Counted from the first letter of the stretch, positions 49,478-58,217 are shown. The stretch is 64,000 nt of DNA from Streptomonospora nanhaiensis (GCF_026642255.1 NZ_CP113264.1:2666001-2730000); one strand, 5' to 3'. Made by a program: numbers and translations. Notes: generated by a model not told the origin, from the sequence alone.

Positions 49478-52354
49478 TCAGAGGGCGTTGGTGAACGCGG
49501 CGGCCAGGGGCGCGGCCACGGCCGAACCGCCGCCGCCCCCGTCGACCACCACGGCGAACGCCACGTCGCCCTTGTACCCCACCATCCACGCGTGGCTGGG
49601 GAGCTCATCGTTCTCGTCTGCGTCCTCGGCGGTCCCGTACTCGGCGGTGCCGGTCTTGCCGAACACCTCGCCCTGGAACGGGACGTTCTCGGCCGTGCCG
49701 TCGGTGACGACCGCCCGCATCATCCCCCGCAGCGCCTCCGCGTTGGCGATCGGCCGCGGCTCGGGCAGCTCGGTGGCGGCGGGCTCGGTCACCAGCACCG
49801 GGTGGCGCCAGGAACCGTCGGCGACGGCGGCGGGCACCGTCGCCATGTGCAGCGGCGAGGTGAGGATCTGGCCCTGGCCGATGCTCTGCGCGCCCAGCAT
49901 GGTGCTGCTGTCCACCGGCGGGAAGGACGGCTCGAAGGCGGGGACGCCGATGTCCAGCGGGGCGTTCATGCCGAACTGCTCGGCGCTGGCCTGGAGGGTC
50001 TCGCCGCTGAGCTGCGCGCCGACCCGCTCCACGAGGGCCGTGTTGCAGGAGGTCGCGAACGCCTCGGTCACCGACTGGGCGCCGTACTCGGCCCCGCCGG
50101 CGTTGCGGAACGGCCAGCCGCCCAGGTCGTACTCCTCGGGGCAGTCCAGGGAGGCGTCCATGCCCATCCCGTTGTCCAGGAGGGCGCTGTAGGTGACGAT
50201 CTTGAACGACGAGCCGGGAGGGTACTGGCCCTCGAAGGCCCGGTTGAACCCGCCGGGCACGTTCACCGCGGCCAGGATCTCCCCGGTCGAGGGCCGGACC
50301 GCGACCAGGCCCGCGGGGTCGTCGGAGTCGATGATGGCGCTCGACGCCGCGTTCTGGATCCCCATGTCGATGCTGGTGGTGATGTCCTGTCCGTCGGACC
50401 CGTCCAGGGTGGCGACCGTGTTCTCCTCGGTCGCCTCCAGCGAGGCGGGGTCCTCGGCCTGTGCGGCGTCCACCATCAGGATGGTGGTCGCCGCCTCGCC
50501 GGCCAGCTGCTCCTCGTAGGTGAGCTGGAGGCCGCCGAGGCCCACCGTGTCGCCGACGCTGTAGGCGGGGCCGAGGCGTTCGAGGTCCTCCTCGGTGGCC
50601 TCCCCCAGGGAGCCCGCGATCATCTGGAGCGAGCCGGAGATCGCGGCGCCCTCCAGGGGGGTGCCGTCCGCGGCGAGGACCTGCCCCCGCTCGCCCCACA
50701 CCGCGGTGCGGGCCAGGACCTGGCCCTCTCCGAGACCGGGGTAGGCGACCTCGGGCGAGAAGTCGACCCACCACGCGCCGTCCTCGCGGATGAGGGGGAG
50801 CTCCCCCTCCCACCCCCAGTCGTCGGCGTTGGTCAGCGACATGGTGACCTCGTAGGGCGCGCTGCCGGTGCCGCCGTCGGTCGTGGGCGTGCCGACCTCC
50901 ACCTCGATGGAGTCGACGCCCAGGCCCGCGTCGATGCCGCCGAGGATCTCGGCGGCATCGACGCCCCTGGTCACGGCGGCCAGGCGCTCGTAGTCCTGCG
51001 CCTCCCAGGAGGCCTGGTACTCGGCGGTGGCCTCCTCGGGCTGGGGCATGGTCAGCACGTACCAGGACACGCCGCCGCCGACGAGCGCCAGCACCACCAC
51101 CGCGGAGACGATGCCGATGAGCAGGCCGCGCCGCGACTTGCGGGGCTGGGGCGGACCGGGGTCGTAGGCGTCGTCGGGCCCCTCGGGACCCTCCGGGCCG
51201 CCCGGGCCCGAGCCGCCGTTGTACAGGTACTCGAAGCCCTGGCCGGACGCCGGGGCCGCCGCCGCGCGGTTCTCCGCGTCGTCGCGGTGGGGTTCGCTCC
51301 CCGGGTAGGGGGTGTCGCCCTGGTGGACGGGCTGGCCCCTGTAGGGGTCGTCGTCCCAGCCGTCGTACCGGTCGTCCGGGGCGCCCTGCGCCGCGGAGCG
51401 GGCCTCCCGCCCCGGCTCGCCGGGGCTCCGGTAGGGGTCGTCGTCCCACGTGCCGCCGCGGCCGTCCGGGCCCGGCCCGGACTCCGCCTGCGGCTCCTGC
51501 CACGAGTCGTGCGCGGGCTGGGGGCCGCTGGGCTCGCGGGAGGCGTTCCAGTCGCCGGAGGGGCCCTGGGCGGCGGGGTAGGGGGTGTCCCAGGGGTCGT
51601 CGGGCCTCGCGTCCGCGACGGGGGGGCTCCACGAGTCGTCGGAGGGGGTCCTCCCCGAGGGGGCGTCCCATGCGTCCGGTGCGGGGGTCTCGCCGGAGGG
51701 GGCGTCCCAGGAGTCGCGGGGGCGCGCGTCCGCGTCGGCGGCGCTCCAGGTCCGGGCGGTGTCGCTCCAGGACTCGGTGGAGGGCTCCCCGCCCGGGGGG
51801 TTGTCCCGTGCGTCCGGGGCGGGGGAGCCGCCGGCGGGGGCGTCCCAGCTGCGGGGCCGGTCTGGGTCGGAGGGGGTGTCCCGTGCGCTCGGTGCGGGGG
51901 TCTCGCCGGAGGGGGCGTCCCAGGAGTCGCGGGGGCGCGCGTCCGCGTCGGCGGCGCTCCACGGCTGCGCGGAGGGTTCGCCGTGCCGGGGGGAGTCCCA
52001 CCCGGAGGACGCAGCCCCGGCCGGGGGCGAGTCCCGGTCCGCGGACTCCCTGTAGGGGTTGTCCCACGTCGATGCCGAACGCTCGAAGGAGTCGTCCTCC
52101 TCCGGGTGTCCGTGCCGTCCCCGCTGCGGTTCCCACGGCTGGGCCGGAGCGGCGGGCTCCGGTTCGCCGGAGGACGCCGGGTCCGCCGGACGGGGGTGCT
52201 CGTAACCGAACCCCCCGCTCTCGGCCGGGCTCGGCGGTTGGGGCCGCCGGGGGATGCGGTAGGGGTTCTCGGGGCGCGAATCGCCTACCGGGGTCTCGTC
52301 CGACTGTTCGGGCGGCCCGGAGGAATCCGGCTGCCGGGGGGACCGTTCGTCCAC
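49478..52354 (-). CDS. class B penicillin-binding protein with long repetitive cytoplasmic tail
   Basis: 958 residues from GTG 52354. Residues 1-405 are disordered and Pro/Ser/Asp/Trp-rich, built from variants of DSWDAPSGETPAP, presumably cytoplasmic. A membrane helix follows (RRGLLIGIVSAVVVLALVGG, about 407-426), then an NTF2-like MecA-N domain (EATAEYQASWEAQDYERLAA), a dimerisation part and the transpeptidase. Catalytic motifs are PGSSFK (SxxK, about 714), SCN (SxN, about 769) and GKTGTAE (KTG, about 900). It cross-links peptidoglycan outside the membrane; this domain order resembles MecA/PBP-A-like enzymes, some of which resist beta-lactams. The tail is far longer than usual and contains an exact 72-bp DNA repeat. 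Confidence 0.88.
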   Translation of the reverse strand: MDERSPRQPDSSGPPEQSDETPVGDSRPENPYRIPRRPQPPSPAESGGFGYEHPRPADPASSGEPEPAAPAQPWEPQRGRHGHPEEDDSFERSASTWDNPYRESADRDSPPAGAASSGWDSPRHGEPSAQPWSAADADARPRDSWDAPSGETPAPSARDTPSDPDRPRSWDAPAGGSPAPDARDNPPGGEPSTESWSDTARTWSAADADARPRDSWDAPSGETPAPDAWDAPSGRTPSDDSWSPPVADARPDDPWDTPYPAAQGPSGDWNASREPSGPQPAHDSWQEPQAESGPGPDGRGGTWDDDPYRSPGEPGREARSAAQGAPDDRYDGWDDDPYRGQPVHQGDTPYPGSEPHRDDAENRAAAAPASGQGFEYLYNGGSGPGGPEGPEGPDDAYDPGPPQPRKSRRGLLIGIVSAVVVLALVGGGVSWYVLTMPQPEEATAEYQASWEAQDYERLAAVTRGVDAAEILGGIDAGLGVDSIEVEVGTPTTDGGTGSAPYEVTMSLTNADDWGWEGELPLIREDGAWWVDFSPEVAYPGLGEGQVLARTAVWGERGQVLAADGTPLEGAAISGSLQMIAGSLGEATEEDLERLGPAYSVGDTVGLGGLQLTYEEQLAGEAATTILMVDAAQAEDPASLEATEENTVATLDGSDGQDITTSIDMGIQNAASSAIIDSDDPAGLVAVRPSTGEILAAVNVPGGFNRAFEGQYPPGSSFKIVTYSALLDNGMGMDASLDCPEEYDLGGWPFRNAGGAEYGAQSVTEAFATSCNTALVERVGAQLSGETLQASAEQFGMNAPLDIGVPAFEPSFPPVDSSTMLGAQSIGQGQILTSPLHMATVPAAVADGSWRHPVLVTEPAATELPEPRPIANAEALRGMMRAVVTDGTAENVPFQGEVFGKTGTAEYGTAEDADENDELPSHAWMVGYKGDVAFAVVVDGGGGGSAVAAPLAAAFTNAL
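51677..51961 (-). repeat. 72-bp exact direct repeat in the PBP tail
   Basis: 51677-51748 and 51890-51961 are identical over 72 bases, offset 213 (71 codons, in frame). They encode the SAADADARPRDSWDAPSGE-type unit. Further shorter copies with changes lie around. Confidence 0.88.
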
Positions 52355-52394
52355 GCCTGACCGTCCTTCGCTACGTTGCCTGGAGATACCACGA

Positions 52395-52426
52395 TGCCCC
52401 GCTCCCACCTCGGTGGGAGCGGGGCA
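52395..52426. promoter_or_regulatory. 15-bp perfect hairpin in the leader of the PBP gene
   Basis: TGCCCCGCTCCCACC (52395-52409) and GGTGGGAGCGGGGCA (52412-52426), separated by TC, begin 41 bases before the PBP start codon. It could be a terminator/attenuator in the leader or the end of an unseen short transcript. Confidence 0.5.
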
Positions 52427-52682
52427 CGAGGATGAAGGTCGGCATGGCGGTCGCCTCTCGGCGCGGGGCACAACGGGGCTCCTGGCCGTACGGTCACCCG
52501 CCCGAGGGCGGGGCCGGACGCGGTATTCCGCGAAGGCAATAGTTGAGGCCCGGGGGACACTTGCTACCACACCGACCAACAGTGACTCTAACCCATCAGC
52601 CGACGCCGTTGTTCCGGTACGGGGCGGCGATCGCACATGCGCAATCTCACGGTGGGAACCCGACCTGTGCGGGAAGGGGGTG
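52427..52682. other. intergenic region upstream of PBP gene
   Basis: 256 bases without gene. Positions 52540-52640 are AT-richer and are where a minus-strand promoter for the PBP gene would be expected; I could not define boxes. Confidence 0.35.
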
Positions 52683-52716
52683 CGGCCGGTCCCGCAGAGG
52701 GGCGCGGGACCGGCCG
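52683..52716 (-). terminator. terminator of fprA
   Basis: 13-bp perfect arms 52683-52695 and 52704-52716 with an 8-nt loop, 20 bases past the fprA stop on the minus strand. Confidence 0.75.
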
Positions 52717-52735
52717 GGGAAGCTCACACGCCCTG

Positions 52736-54100
52736 TCAGGCCTGGCGTGCGATGCTGGTCTGTTCCTCGCGGGAGCGCAGCTTGAGGCGCTTGCGGCCGC
52801 GCTCGGCGCCCAGCTCCTCCTCGCGGGCCTCGATCCGCTGCCAGCCCTCCCAGGTGGTGTAGTCCACGCCGCGCTCCTCCAGCAGGGACCGGAAGGCGAC
52901 CGGGTCGGGCTCGGCGGCGGGGGTGAAGGACTCGCGGTCGGCCACCAGGTTGGTGACCGTCTCCAGGGCGTCGCCCTTGGTGTGGCCGATGAGGCCCACG
53001 GGACCGCGCTTGATCCACCCCGTGGCGTAGACGCCGTCGATGTGGTTCTCGTCCAGGTCCAGGACGCGGCCGCCCGTGTTGGGGACGACACCGCGCTCCT
53101 CGTCGAAGGGCAGGTCGGCCAGGGGCGACCCCAGGTAGCCGATGGCCCGGTAGACGGCCTGGACCTCGTGGTCGACGTACTCGCCGGTCCCGCGGACGCC
53201 GCCTTCGCCGTCCAGCTCCATGCGCTCGGTGCGGAAGCCGGTGACCCGGTCCTCGCCGAGGATCTCCACGGGGCTGTGCAGGAAGTGCAGGTGCAGGCGG
53301 CGCTCGGCGCCGCGCGGGTCGCGGATCGCCCAGTTCTGGAGGACCTTGACGTTGGTCTTGACCTGGTTGGACTCCTCGCAGGAGCGGAGGCTGCCCTCGT
53401 CCATGTCGAAGTCCTCGGGGTACACGATGACCTCGACGCCGGGCTGCTTGTCGAGCTCGCGCAGCTCCATCGGCGTGGCCTTGCACTGGGCGATGCCGCG
53501 GCGGGCGAACACGTGGACGTCGGTGATCTGCTTGGCGCGCAGCCCCTCGTACACGTTGTCGGTGATGTCGGTGTCCAGCAGGTCGTCCGCGCTCTTGGCG
53601 AGGATGCGCGCGACGTCGACGGCGACGTTGCCCGCGCCGATCACGGCGACGCTGGTGCCCTCGACGTGCCAGGAGGGCGGGACGTCGGGGTGGGAGTCGT
53701 ACCAGAAGACGAAGTCGGCGGCGCCGTGGCTCCCGGGCAGGTCCACGCCGGGGATGTCCAGCGGCCGGTCGCGGTCGCTGCCGGTGGAGAAGACGACCGC
53801 GTCGTAGTGGCGGCGCAGGTCCTCCAGCTTGAGGTCCACGCCGTACTCGACGTTGCCGTAGAAGGTGATCTCCGGCTTGTCGAGGATCTTGTGGAGGGCC
53901 CCCTGGATCTGCTTGATCCGGGGGTGGTCCGGTGCGACGCCGTAGCGGACCAGACCGTAGGGGGCGGGCAGCTTGTCGAGGATGTCGATGCTGACGGACG
54001 TGCCGCACGCGGACAGGGTCTCGTCCTTGGTGAGCAGGTCCGCGGCGTAGATCCCCGCAGGCCCCGCACCCACGATTCCCACTCGCAGTGGTCGCGTCAT
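52736..54100 (-). CDS. fprA: ferredoxin/adrenodoxin-type NADP reductase (FprA)
   Basis: 454 residues, FAD- and NADPH-binding flavoprotein that reduces ferredoxins, for example for cytochromes P450 or Fe-S work. FAD motif VGIVGAGPAGIYAADLL (about residue 8), then KLPAPYGLVRYGVAPDHPRI (about 46), NADP motif VAVIGAGNVAVDVARIL (about 158), VFARRGIAQCKATP, and C-terminal FAD contact VYATGWIKRGPVGLIGHTKG (about 359). ATG 54100 has GGAG eight bases upstream. A DtxR/IdeR-like box lies 42 bases upstream, suggesting iron control. Confidence 0.94.
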   Translation of the reverse strand: MTRPLRVGIVGAGPAGIYAADLLTKDETLSACGTSVSIDILDKLPAPYGLVRYGVAPDHPRIKQIQGALHKILDKPEITFYGNVEYGVDLKLEDLRRHYDAVVFSTGSDRDRPLDIPGVDLPGSHGAADFVFWYDSHPDVPPSWHVEGTSVAVIGAGNVAVDVARILAKSADDLLDTDITDNVYEGLRAKQITDVHVFARRGIAQCKATPMELRELDKQPGVEVIVYPEDFDMDEGSLRSCEESNQVKTNVKVLQNWAIRDPRGAERRLHLHFLHSPVEILGEDRVTGFRTERMELDGEGGVRGTGEYVDHEVQAVYRAIGYLGSPLADLPFDEERGVVPNTGGRVLDLDENHIDGVYATGWIKRGPVGLIGHTKGDALETVTNLVADRESFTPAAEPDPVAFRSLLEERGVDYTTWEGWQRIEAREEELGAERGRKRLKLRSREEQTSIARQA

Positions 54101-54141
54101 CGCACAGCTCCAAGTCTTCGCGCCAGAGTCGGACGCCATCA

Positions 54142-54160
54142 AAAGGTAAGGCTTGCCTAA
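54142..54160 (-). promoter_or_regulatory. IdeR/DtxR-like iron box before fprA
   Basis: AAAGGTAAGGCTTGCCTAA agrees at about 15 or 16 of 19 positions with the TWAGGTTAGSCTWACCTWA consensus, including both AGG/CCT halves. On the minus strand it overlaps the likely -10 region (TAGATTAGG) of fprA. Confidence 0.6.
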
Positions 54161-54374
54161 TCTATCCGGTGTTGGCACCGGGAAAACCTACTATAATGGT
54201 AGACAATTCCGCTCCCGCCCCCAGGGGCGTGGAAGGGGTCCGGCGCTGCCCTGCGGGCGGGCGCCCCTGGTGGGGGCGGGGTCCGCGGCGTTCCGCGGAT
54301 GTCGCCCGTGGTCCTCAATCAGGGGTCAACGCCCCGTCACGGGCGAATCAGCCCCCGTGTGCCTGTGGGGAAAG
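54161..54374. other. spacer between plsC-type gene and fprA
   Basis: Contains the upstream control region of fprA. A TATAAT hexamer on the plus strand (54192-54197) has no well-spaced -35 and no gene in that direction. The rest is GC-rich and featureless. Confidence 0.4.
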
Positions 54375-55061
54375 TCACCCCTGTTCGAGCTCGGCCTTGA
54401 CCGACGAGGCGAACCTCGGTACCTGCTCCTGGCCGGAGAGCTTGGCGATGGCGTCCATGACGGCGTCCGTCGCCTCCCGGCGCGGACGCGCCTTGTGGGC
54501 CTTGTCCTTCCAGGGCGACAGGTCCACCGGCTCGCCGAAGCGCACCCCCACGCGGTTGAGGGAGGGGACCCTGCGGCCCGGGGGCAGGATGCGCTCGGTG
54601 CCGGTCAGGGCCACCGGGACCACGGGCGCGCCCGTGGTCAGCGCCAGCCACGCCAGCCCCGTCTGTCCCTTGTACAGGCGCCCGTCGGGGGAGCGCGTGC
54701 CCTCGGGGAAGATGCCGAAGACCTCCCCGCCCTCCAGGACGGCCAGGCTGTTGTCCATGGCCTCCTGAGCGCTCTCGCCGGGGCGCCGGTCCACCGACAG
54801 CTGGCCGATGGCGCGCAGGGCGCGGGCGAAGAGGCGCCGGGGCAGGGTGCCCTCGTCGAAGAGCTCCTGCTTGGCGATGAAGCGGACCGGCCTGCGGCAG
54901 GCCACGCCGATGAAGAGCGGGTCGATCAGCGCGAGGTGGTTCGAGGCCAGGATCACCGGCCCCTTCGGGGGGACGTGGGCCGCGCCCTCCACGCGCTGCG
55001 GCCACACCACGCGGGTGGCCGGCGCGATGACGGCCTTGGCGGCTGCGTAAAGTGACACCAT
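54375..55061 (-). CDS. 1-acyl-sn-glycerol-3-phosphate acyltransferase (PlsC family)
   Basis: 228 residues, membrane-associated enzyme of phospholipid synthesis adding the second acyl chain. Motifs in order: ASNHLALIDPLFIG (the NHxxxxD acyltransferase motif, about residue 36), RFIAKQELFDEGTLPR, GIFPEGTRSPDGRLYKGQTG (FPEGTR motif, about 119), and APVVPVALTGTERI (about 145). N-terminal hydrophobic stretch VSLYAAAKAVIAPATRVVWP. ATG 55061. Same strand as fprA but 274 bases apart, so probably separate. Confidence 0.9.
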   Translation of the reverse strand: MVSLYAAAKAVIAPATRVVWPQRVEGAAHVPPKGPVILASNHLALIDPLFIGVACRRPVRFIAKQELFDEGTLPRRLFARALRAIGQLSVDRRPGESAQEAMDNSLAVLEGGEVFGIFPEGTRSPDGRLYKGQTGLAWLALTTGAPVVPVALTGTERILPPGRRVPSLNRVGVRFGEPVDLSPWKDKAHKARPRREATDAVMDAIAKLSGQEQVPRFASSVKAELEQG

Positions 55062-55239
55062 GAGGTCGCCTCTTCTCGGTGGGTGGTGGGTCCGTGGGGT
55101 GTACGGACTTACCGAGGGCTCCCGATGGTCCGCGCGCCCTCGAGCCTAGCGGGGGTCCGGAGCGGGAGGCGGGGCCGAGGCGCGGTCGGGACTGTTCCCT
55201 CGGACACTGCCGTGCCGTGGGTCACACGCGCTACGCTGA

Positions 55240-55251
55240 TGGTCTAGACCT
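55240..55251. promoter_or_regulatory. GntR/HutC-type palindrome, DasR-like
   Basis: TGGTCTAGACCT matches 11 of 12 bases of the DasR-type site TGGTCTAGACCA, 58 bases before the cyclase-family start codon. A TACGCT hexamer just upstream (55232-55237) may be the -10 box. Confidence 0.35.
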
Positions 55252-55309
55252 CTGGCGCAGGTCGGGGGCCCAGCATCCGGACGCGCTCGTGAAGCGAGGA
55301 AGAACAGCC

Positions 55310-55963
55310 ATGCCGAAACTGGTCGACGTCAGCCACCAGATCACCGACGGGATGACCACCAGCCCGGGCGTCCCCCGGCCGGTCGTCCGGGAGGGGGTCT
55401 CCGTCCCCGGCGCAGTGCCCGGCCACGGCGACAGCAGCGGCCGCGTCACGATGGTGGGGGCCACGGGCACCTACGTCGAGATGCCCGCCCACCGCTACCG
55501 CGACGGCGCCGACCTCGCCGACCTGGACCTGGCACGCGTGGCCGGCCTCCCCGGCACGGTCGTCACCGCCGCGTCGTCCCCCGAGATCGGCCCGGAGGCC
55601 TTCGGAGGCCTCGACCTGCGCGGTCGCGCGGTGCTCGTGCGCACGGGGTGGGACAGGCACTGGCGGACCGAGGCCTACGGCCGTTTCGACCACCCGCGCC
55701 TGACCGAGACCGCTGCCAAGGCCCTCGTGGAGGCCGGGGCCGTCCTGGTGGGCATCGACTCGGTCGGCGTGGACGACACCTCGCCCGCCTCGGAGGGGGC
55801 GAGGCCCGCGCTGGCCGTCCTCCTCGCCGCGGGGATCCCCGTCGTCTCGCACCTGTGCCTGCTCGACCAGCTCCCCGAGGAGGGGTTCACCTTCTTCGCG
55901 GCGCCCCCCAAGGTCCGCGGGATGGCGGCCTTCCCCGTGCGGGCCTTCGCCCTCACCGGCTGA
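55310..55963 (+). CDS. cyclase-family (KynB-like) protein with altered metal site
   Basis: 217 residues from ATG 55310 with GAGGAAG upstream. Fold signatures are LVDVSHQITDGMTTSPGVPR at the N-terminus, DLRGRAVLVRTGWDRHWRTE (about 103), AGAVLVGIDSVGVDD (about 146) and GFTFFAAPPKVRGMAAFPVR at the end. The usual metal motif HxGTHxDxPxH reads ATGTYVEMPAH (about 57-67), so two histidines and the Asp are missing. Family members hydrolyse formylkynurenine or similar amides with Zn or Mn; this variant may use another mechanism or substrate. Single gene. Confidence 0.8.
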   Translation: MPKLVDVSHQITDGMTTSPGVPRPVVREGVSVPGAVPGHGDSSGRVTMVGATGTYVEMPAHRYRDGADLADLDLARVAGLPGTVVTAASSPEIGPEAFGGLDLRGRAVLVRTGWDRHWRTEAYGRFDHPRLTETAAKALVEAGAVLVGIDSVGVDDTSPASEGARPALAVLLAAGIPVVSHLCLLDQLPEEGFTFFAAPPKVRGMAAFPVRAFALTG

Positions 55964-56032
55964 CCGCCGTCGGACGCGTGCCGGGGACCGCGCCCCCCGT
56001 ACGCGTCCGCGCCGGCGCCCCGGAGCCCGGGG

Positions 56033-58186
56033 TCACAGGTCGGCGTCCACGTCCTTCTGGGCCCGGTTGCGCTCCCGCTGGGCCCGCCGCTCGACCTCCT
56101 GCTGGGCGGCGCGCTCGTCCTGGGCGACGGCGCTGGTCATCGAGTTGGACAGCGCCCGCAGCTCCATGTTGATCCGGGGGTAGGCGGCCAGCCTCGGCAG
56201 CGCGCCCAGCCGCGGCGTGCGGCGCTCCTCTATCGCCGAGATCAGCTCCCCGAAGGCCAGGTCCACCCTCTGGAGCGTGATGACGCCCACCGGTTCGGGC
56301 TTGCGGTCCTGCGCCAGCGCCGCCAGGGCGAGGTAGCCGATGCGCTGGGTGGCCACGACCACGGGCCACAGCGGCCGGGTCGAGGCGGCGCGCGGGACGT
56401 CGCCGATGGCGCTCTCGTACACGCCGCGCAGGCTCACCAGGGCCGCGCGCATGTCGCGCCGGAGCCGGTAACGGCGCCCGGGGCCGATCTCCACCTCCTG
56501 GTCCAGCACCGCCAGCATGCACTGGCGGGTGGTCGCCAGAACGCCCGCGATGGCCTGCGGCAGCCGGGTCGCCGACGCCTTGCGCCACAGGAGCAGCGAG
56601 CCCGCCATGCCGAACGCGGACCCCACCACGGTGTCGATGATCCGCGACTCGGCCAGCGCGGTGATGGGGTGCGGCGAGGCCGTGTAGGACAGCAGCAGCG
56701 CCATCGGGGTCAGCAGCACCGAGGCGTAGAGGAAGTTGCGCCCCACCACCAGCTGCGTGGCCCCCTGGAGCACCCCGGCCAGCACGATGACCGCCGCCAG
56801 CGGCAGGTCGAGCATCAGCAGCCCGGCGCCGACGACCACGCCCAGCAGGGTGCCCAGCGAGCGCTGCACCGAGCGGTTCATCGTCAGCACGACGTTTCCG
56901 GCCTGGAGGACCGCCGTCGTGGTCAGCGCCACCCAGTAGTAGTGGTCCAGGCCCAGCCACAGGCCGAACACCCCCGCCGCGGTGACCGTCACCCACATGC
57001 GCAGCGCGGTCGGGCGGATGAGCGAGTCCCCGCTCAGGCTGGAGCGCAGGGCGCCCCACAGCGCGGGGTAGCGCTCGTCGTGCAGTGTCTCCGTGCGCTC
57101 GTCGTCCTCCTCGTCCTGGCTCGCCCGCCGGGCCGAGTGCGCGGCCCGGGAGAGCAGCGAGTAGAGCCTGGCCTCCAGCGAGCGCGGGCGCATGCCCCGG
57201 CGCAGTTCGTCCAGGGAGTCGGGGTCCGGGGCCCGGCCGGGGTCGGCCACGGCCAGGGCCAGGGCGTCGGCGTACTCCGCGACCTCCTCCGGAAGCGGGG
57301 AGGGGCGCGCCATGCACACCTGCGTCGCGGCCAGGTGGATGTCGGACACCCACCGGAGCAGGGCGCGCAGCCGGGCGGCCTCGGCCGTGGTGCGGTAGCC
57401 GCGGGTCTGCCCCAGCAGGACGATGCGCCAGGCGTCCGCGAGGGTCGTCGACGCCTTGTGCTGGGCGTGGTCCAGGTCCGGGGTCCCCACGGAGCGCAGC
57501 AGGGAGCCCAGCGCGCGGAAGGCCGCGGCCACCGCCTGGTACTCGGGGTGCCGGGCGCGCAGGGGCGCCCCCGACATGGAGACGGCCCACCCGACCGCCG
57601 CGCCCAGGGCCGCGACCAGTGCGTGCAGGGGCACGTCGGCCAGGGTCCCGGGGGCGATCGTGGAGATGGTGGCGACCAGCACGAAGAACATCGGCCCGGG
57701 CTTGTCGACCCGCCAGGCCGCGCATACCCAGGTGGCGACCCCGGCGGTCAGGCCGATGGAGGCCACCGCCGCCCACGGGGACAGGGACGCGGCCATGGAG
57801 TTGACCGCGACGGCGGCGACGAAGCCCAGGCCCACCAGGGCGAGGGCGGCGGAGCGGTAGGCGTAGGGGGTCTTCTTCTCGTACAGGACGGTCATGGACC
57901 CCAGGGCGGCCAGGGTGCCGATCTGCGGGCCGAAGACGAGGGCGGCCAGGGCGAACGACACCGTCATCGCGATGGTGGCCTGGGCCGCGGTGGTCCACGC
58001 CCACGCCCCGGCCTCCAGGCCGAAGACGGCCTTCAGGTCCACGCGGGGGCGGGGGCGCTCTCCGACCTGGGCCCGCCGGGGCCCCTTGTCCGCGTCCGCA
58101 CCGGGACCGTCGTCGGAGGCGTGGGAACCGCCCAGGTTCATCGGCCCGGTGTCTCCTGTGGTTCCCAGATCTCGCACGGCTTCCAT
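56033..58186 (-). CDS. FUSC-family (aromatic-acid-exporter-like) membrane protein
   Basis: 717 residues. Two clusters of hydrophobic helices: residues about 60-200 (FALAALVFGPQIGTLAALGS, YRSAALALVGLGFVAAVAVN) and about 395-540 (WVTVTAAGVFGLWLGLDHYY, WVALTTTAVLQAGNVVLTMN, SLGTLLGVVVGAGLLMLDLP, VVGRNFLYASVLLTPMALLL), each followed by cytoplasmic helical domains, the FUSC/YccS-like layout. It ends with a charged coiled coil (ERAAQQEVERRAQRERNRAQ). Probably exports small acids; substrate unknown. ATG 58186; ATG 58141 is an alternative. Confidence 0.85.
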   Translation of the reverse strand: MEAVRDLGTTGDTGPMNLGGSHASDDGPGADADKGPRRAQVGERPRPRVDLKAVFGLEAGAWAWTTAAQATIAMTVSFALAALVFGPQIGTLAALGSMTVLYEKKTPYAYRSAALALVGLGFVAAVAVNSMAASLSPWAAVASIGLTAGVATWVCAAWRVDKPGPMFFVLVATISTIAPGTLADVPLHALVAALGAAVGWAVSMSGAPLRARHPEYQAVAAAFRALGSLLRSVGTPDLDHAQHKASTTLADAWRIVLLGQTRGYRTTAEAARLRALLRWVSDIHLAATQVCMARPSPLPEEVAEYADALALAVADPGRAPDPDSLDELRRGMRPRSLEARLYSLLSRAAHSARRASQDEEDDERTETLHDERYPALWGALRSSLSGDSLIRPTALRMWVTVTAAGVFGLWLGLDHYYWVALTTTAVLQAGNVVLTMNRSVQRSLGTLLGVVVGAGLLMLDLPLAAVIVLAGVLQGATQLVVGRNFLYASVLLTPMALLLSYTASPHPITALAESRIIDTVVGSAFGMAGSLLLWRKASATRLPQAIAGVLATTRQCMLAVLDQEVEIGPGRRYRLRRDMRAALVSLRGVYESAIGDVPRAASTRPLWPVVVATQRIGYLALAALAQDRKPEPVGVITLQRVDLAFGELISAIEERRTPRLGALPRLAAYPRINMELRALSNSMTSAVAQDERAAQQEVERRAQRERNRAQKDVDADL

Positions 58187-58217
58187 CCTAGACCGGGATG
58201 AACCGGTACTTAGGTGA

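Noticed and set aside
51670-51970. PBP tail repeats as a CRISPR-like or minisatellite non-coding element
   Set aside because: The repeats keep the reading frame (213 bases apart) and encode a consistent peptide unit within a single long ORF.
54192-54197. Perfect TATAAT on the plus strand
   Set aside because: No -35 at proper spacing and no plus-strand gene downstream; transcription would be antisense to the plsC-type gene.
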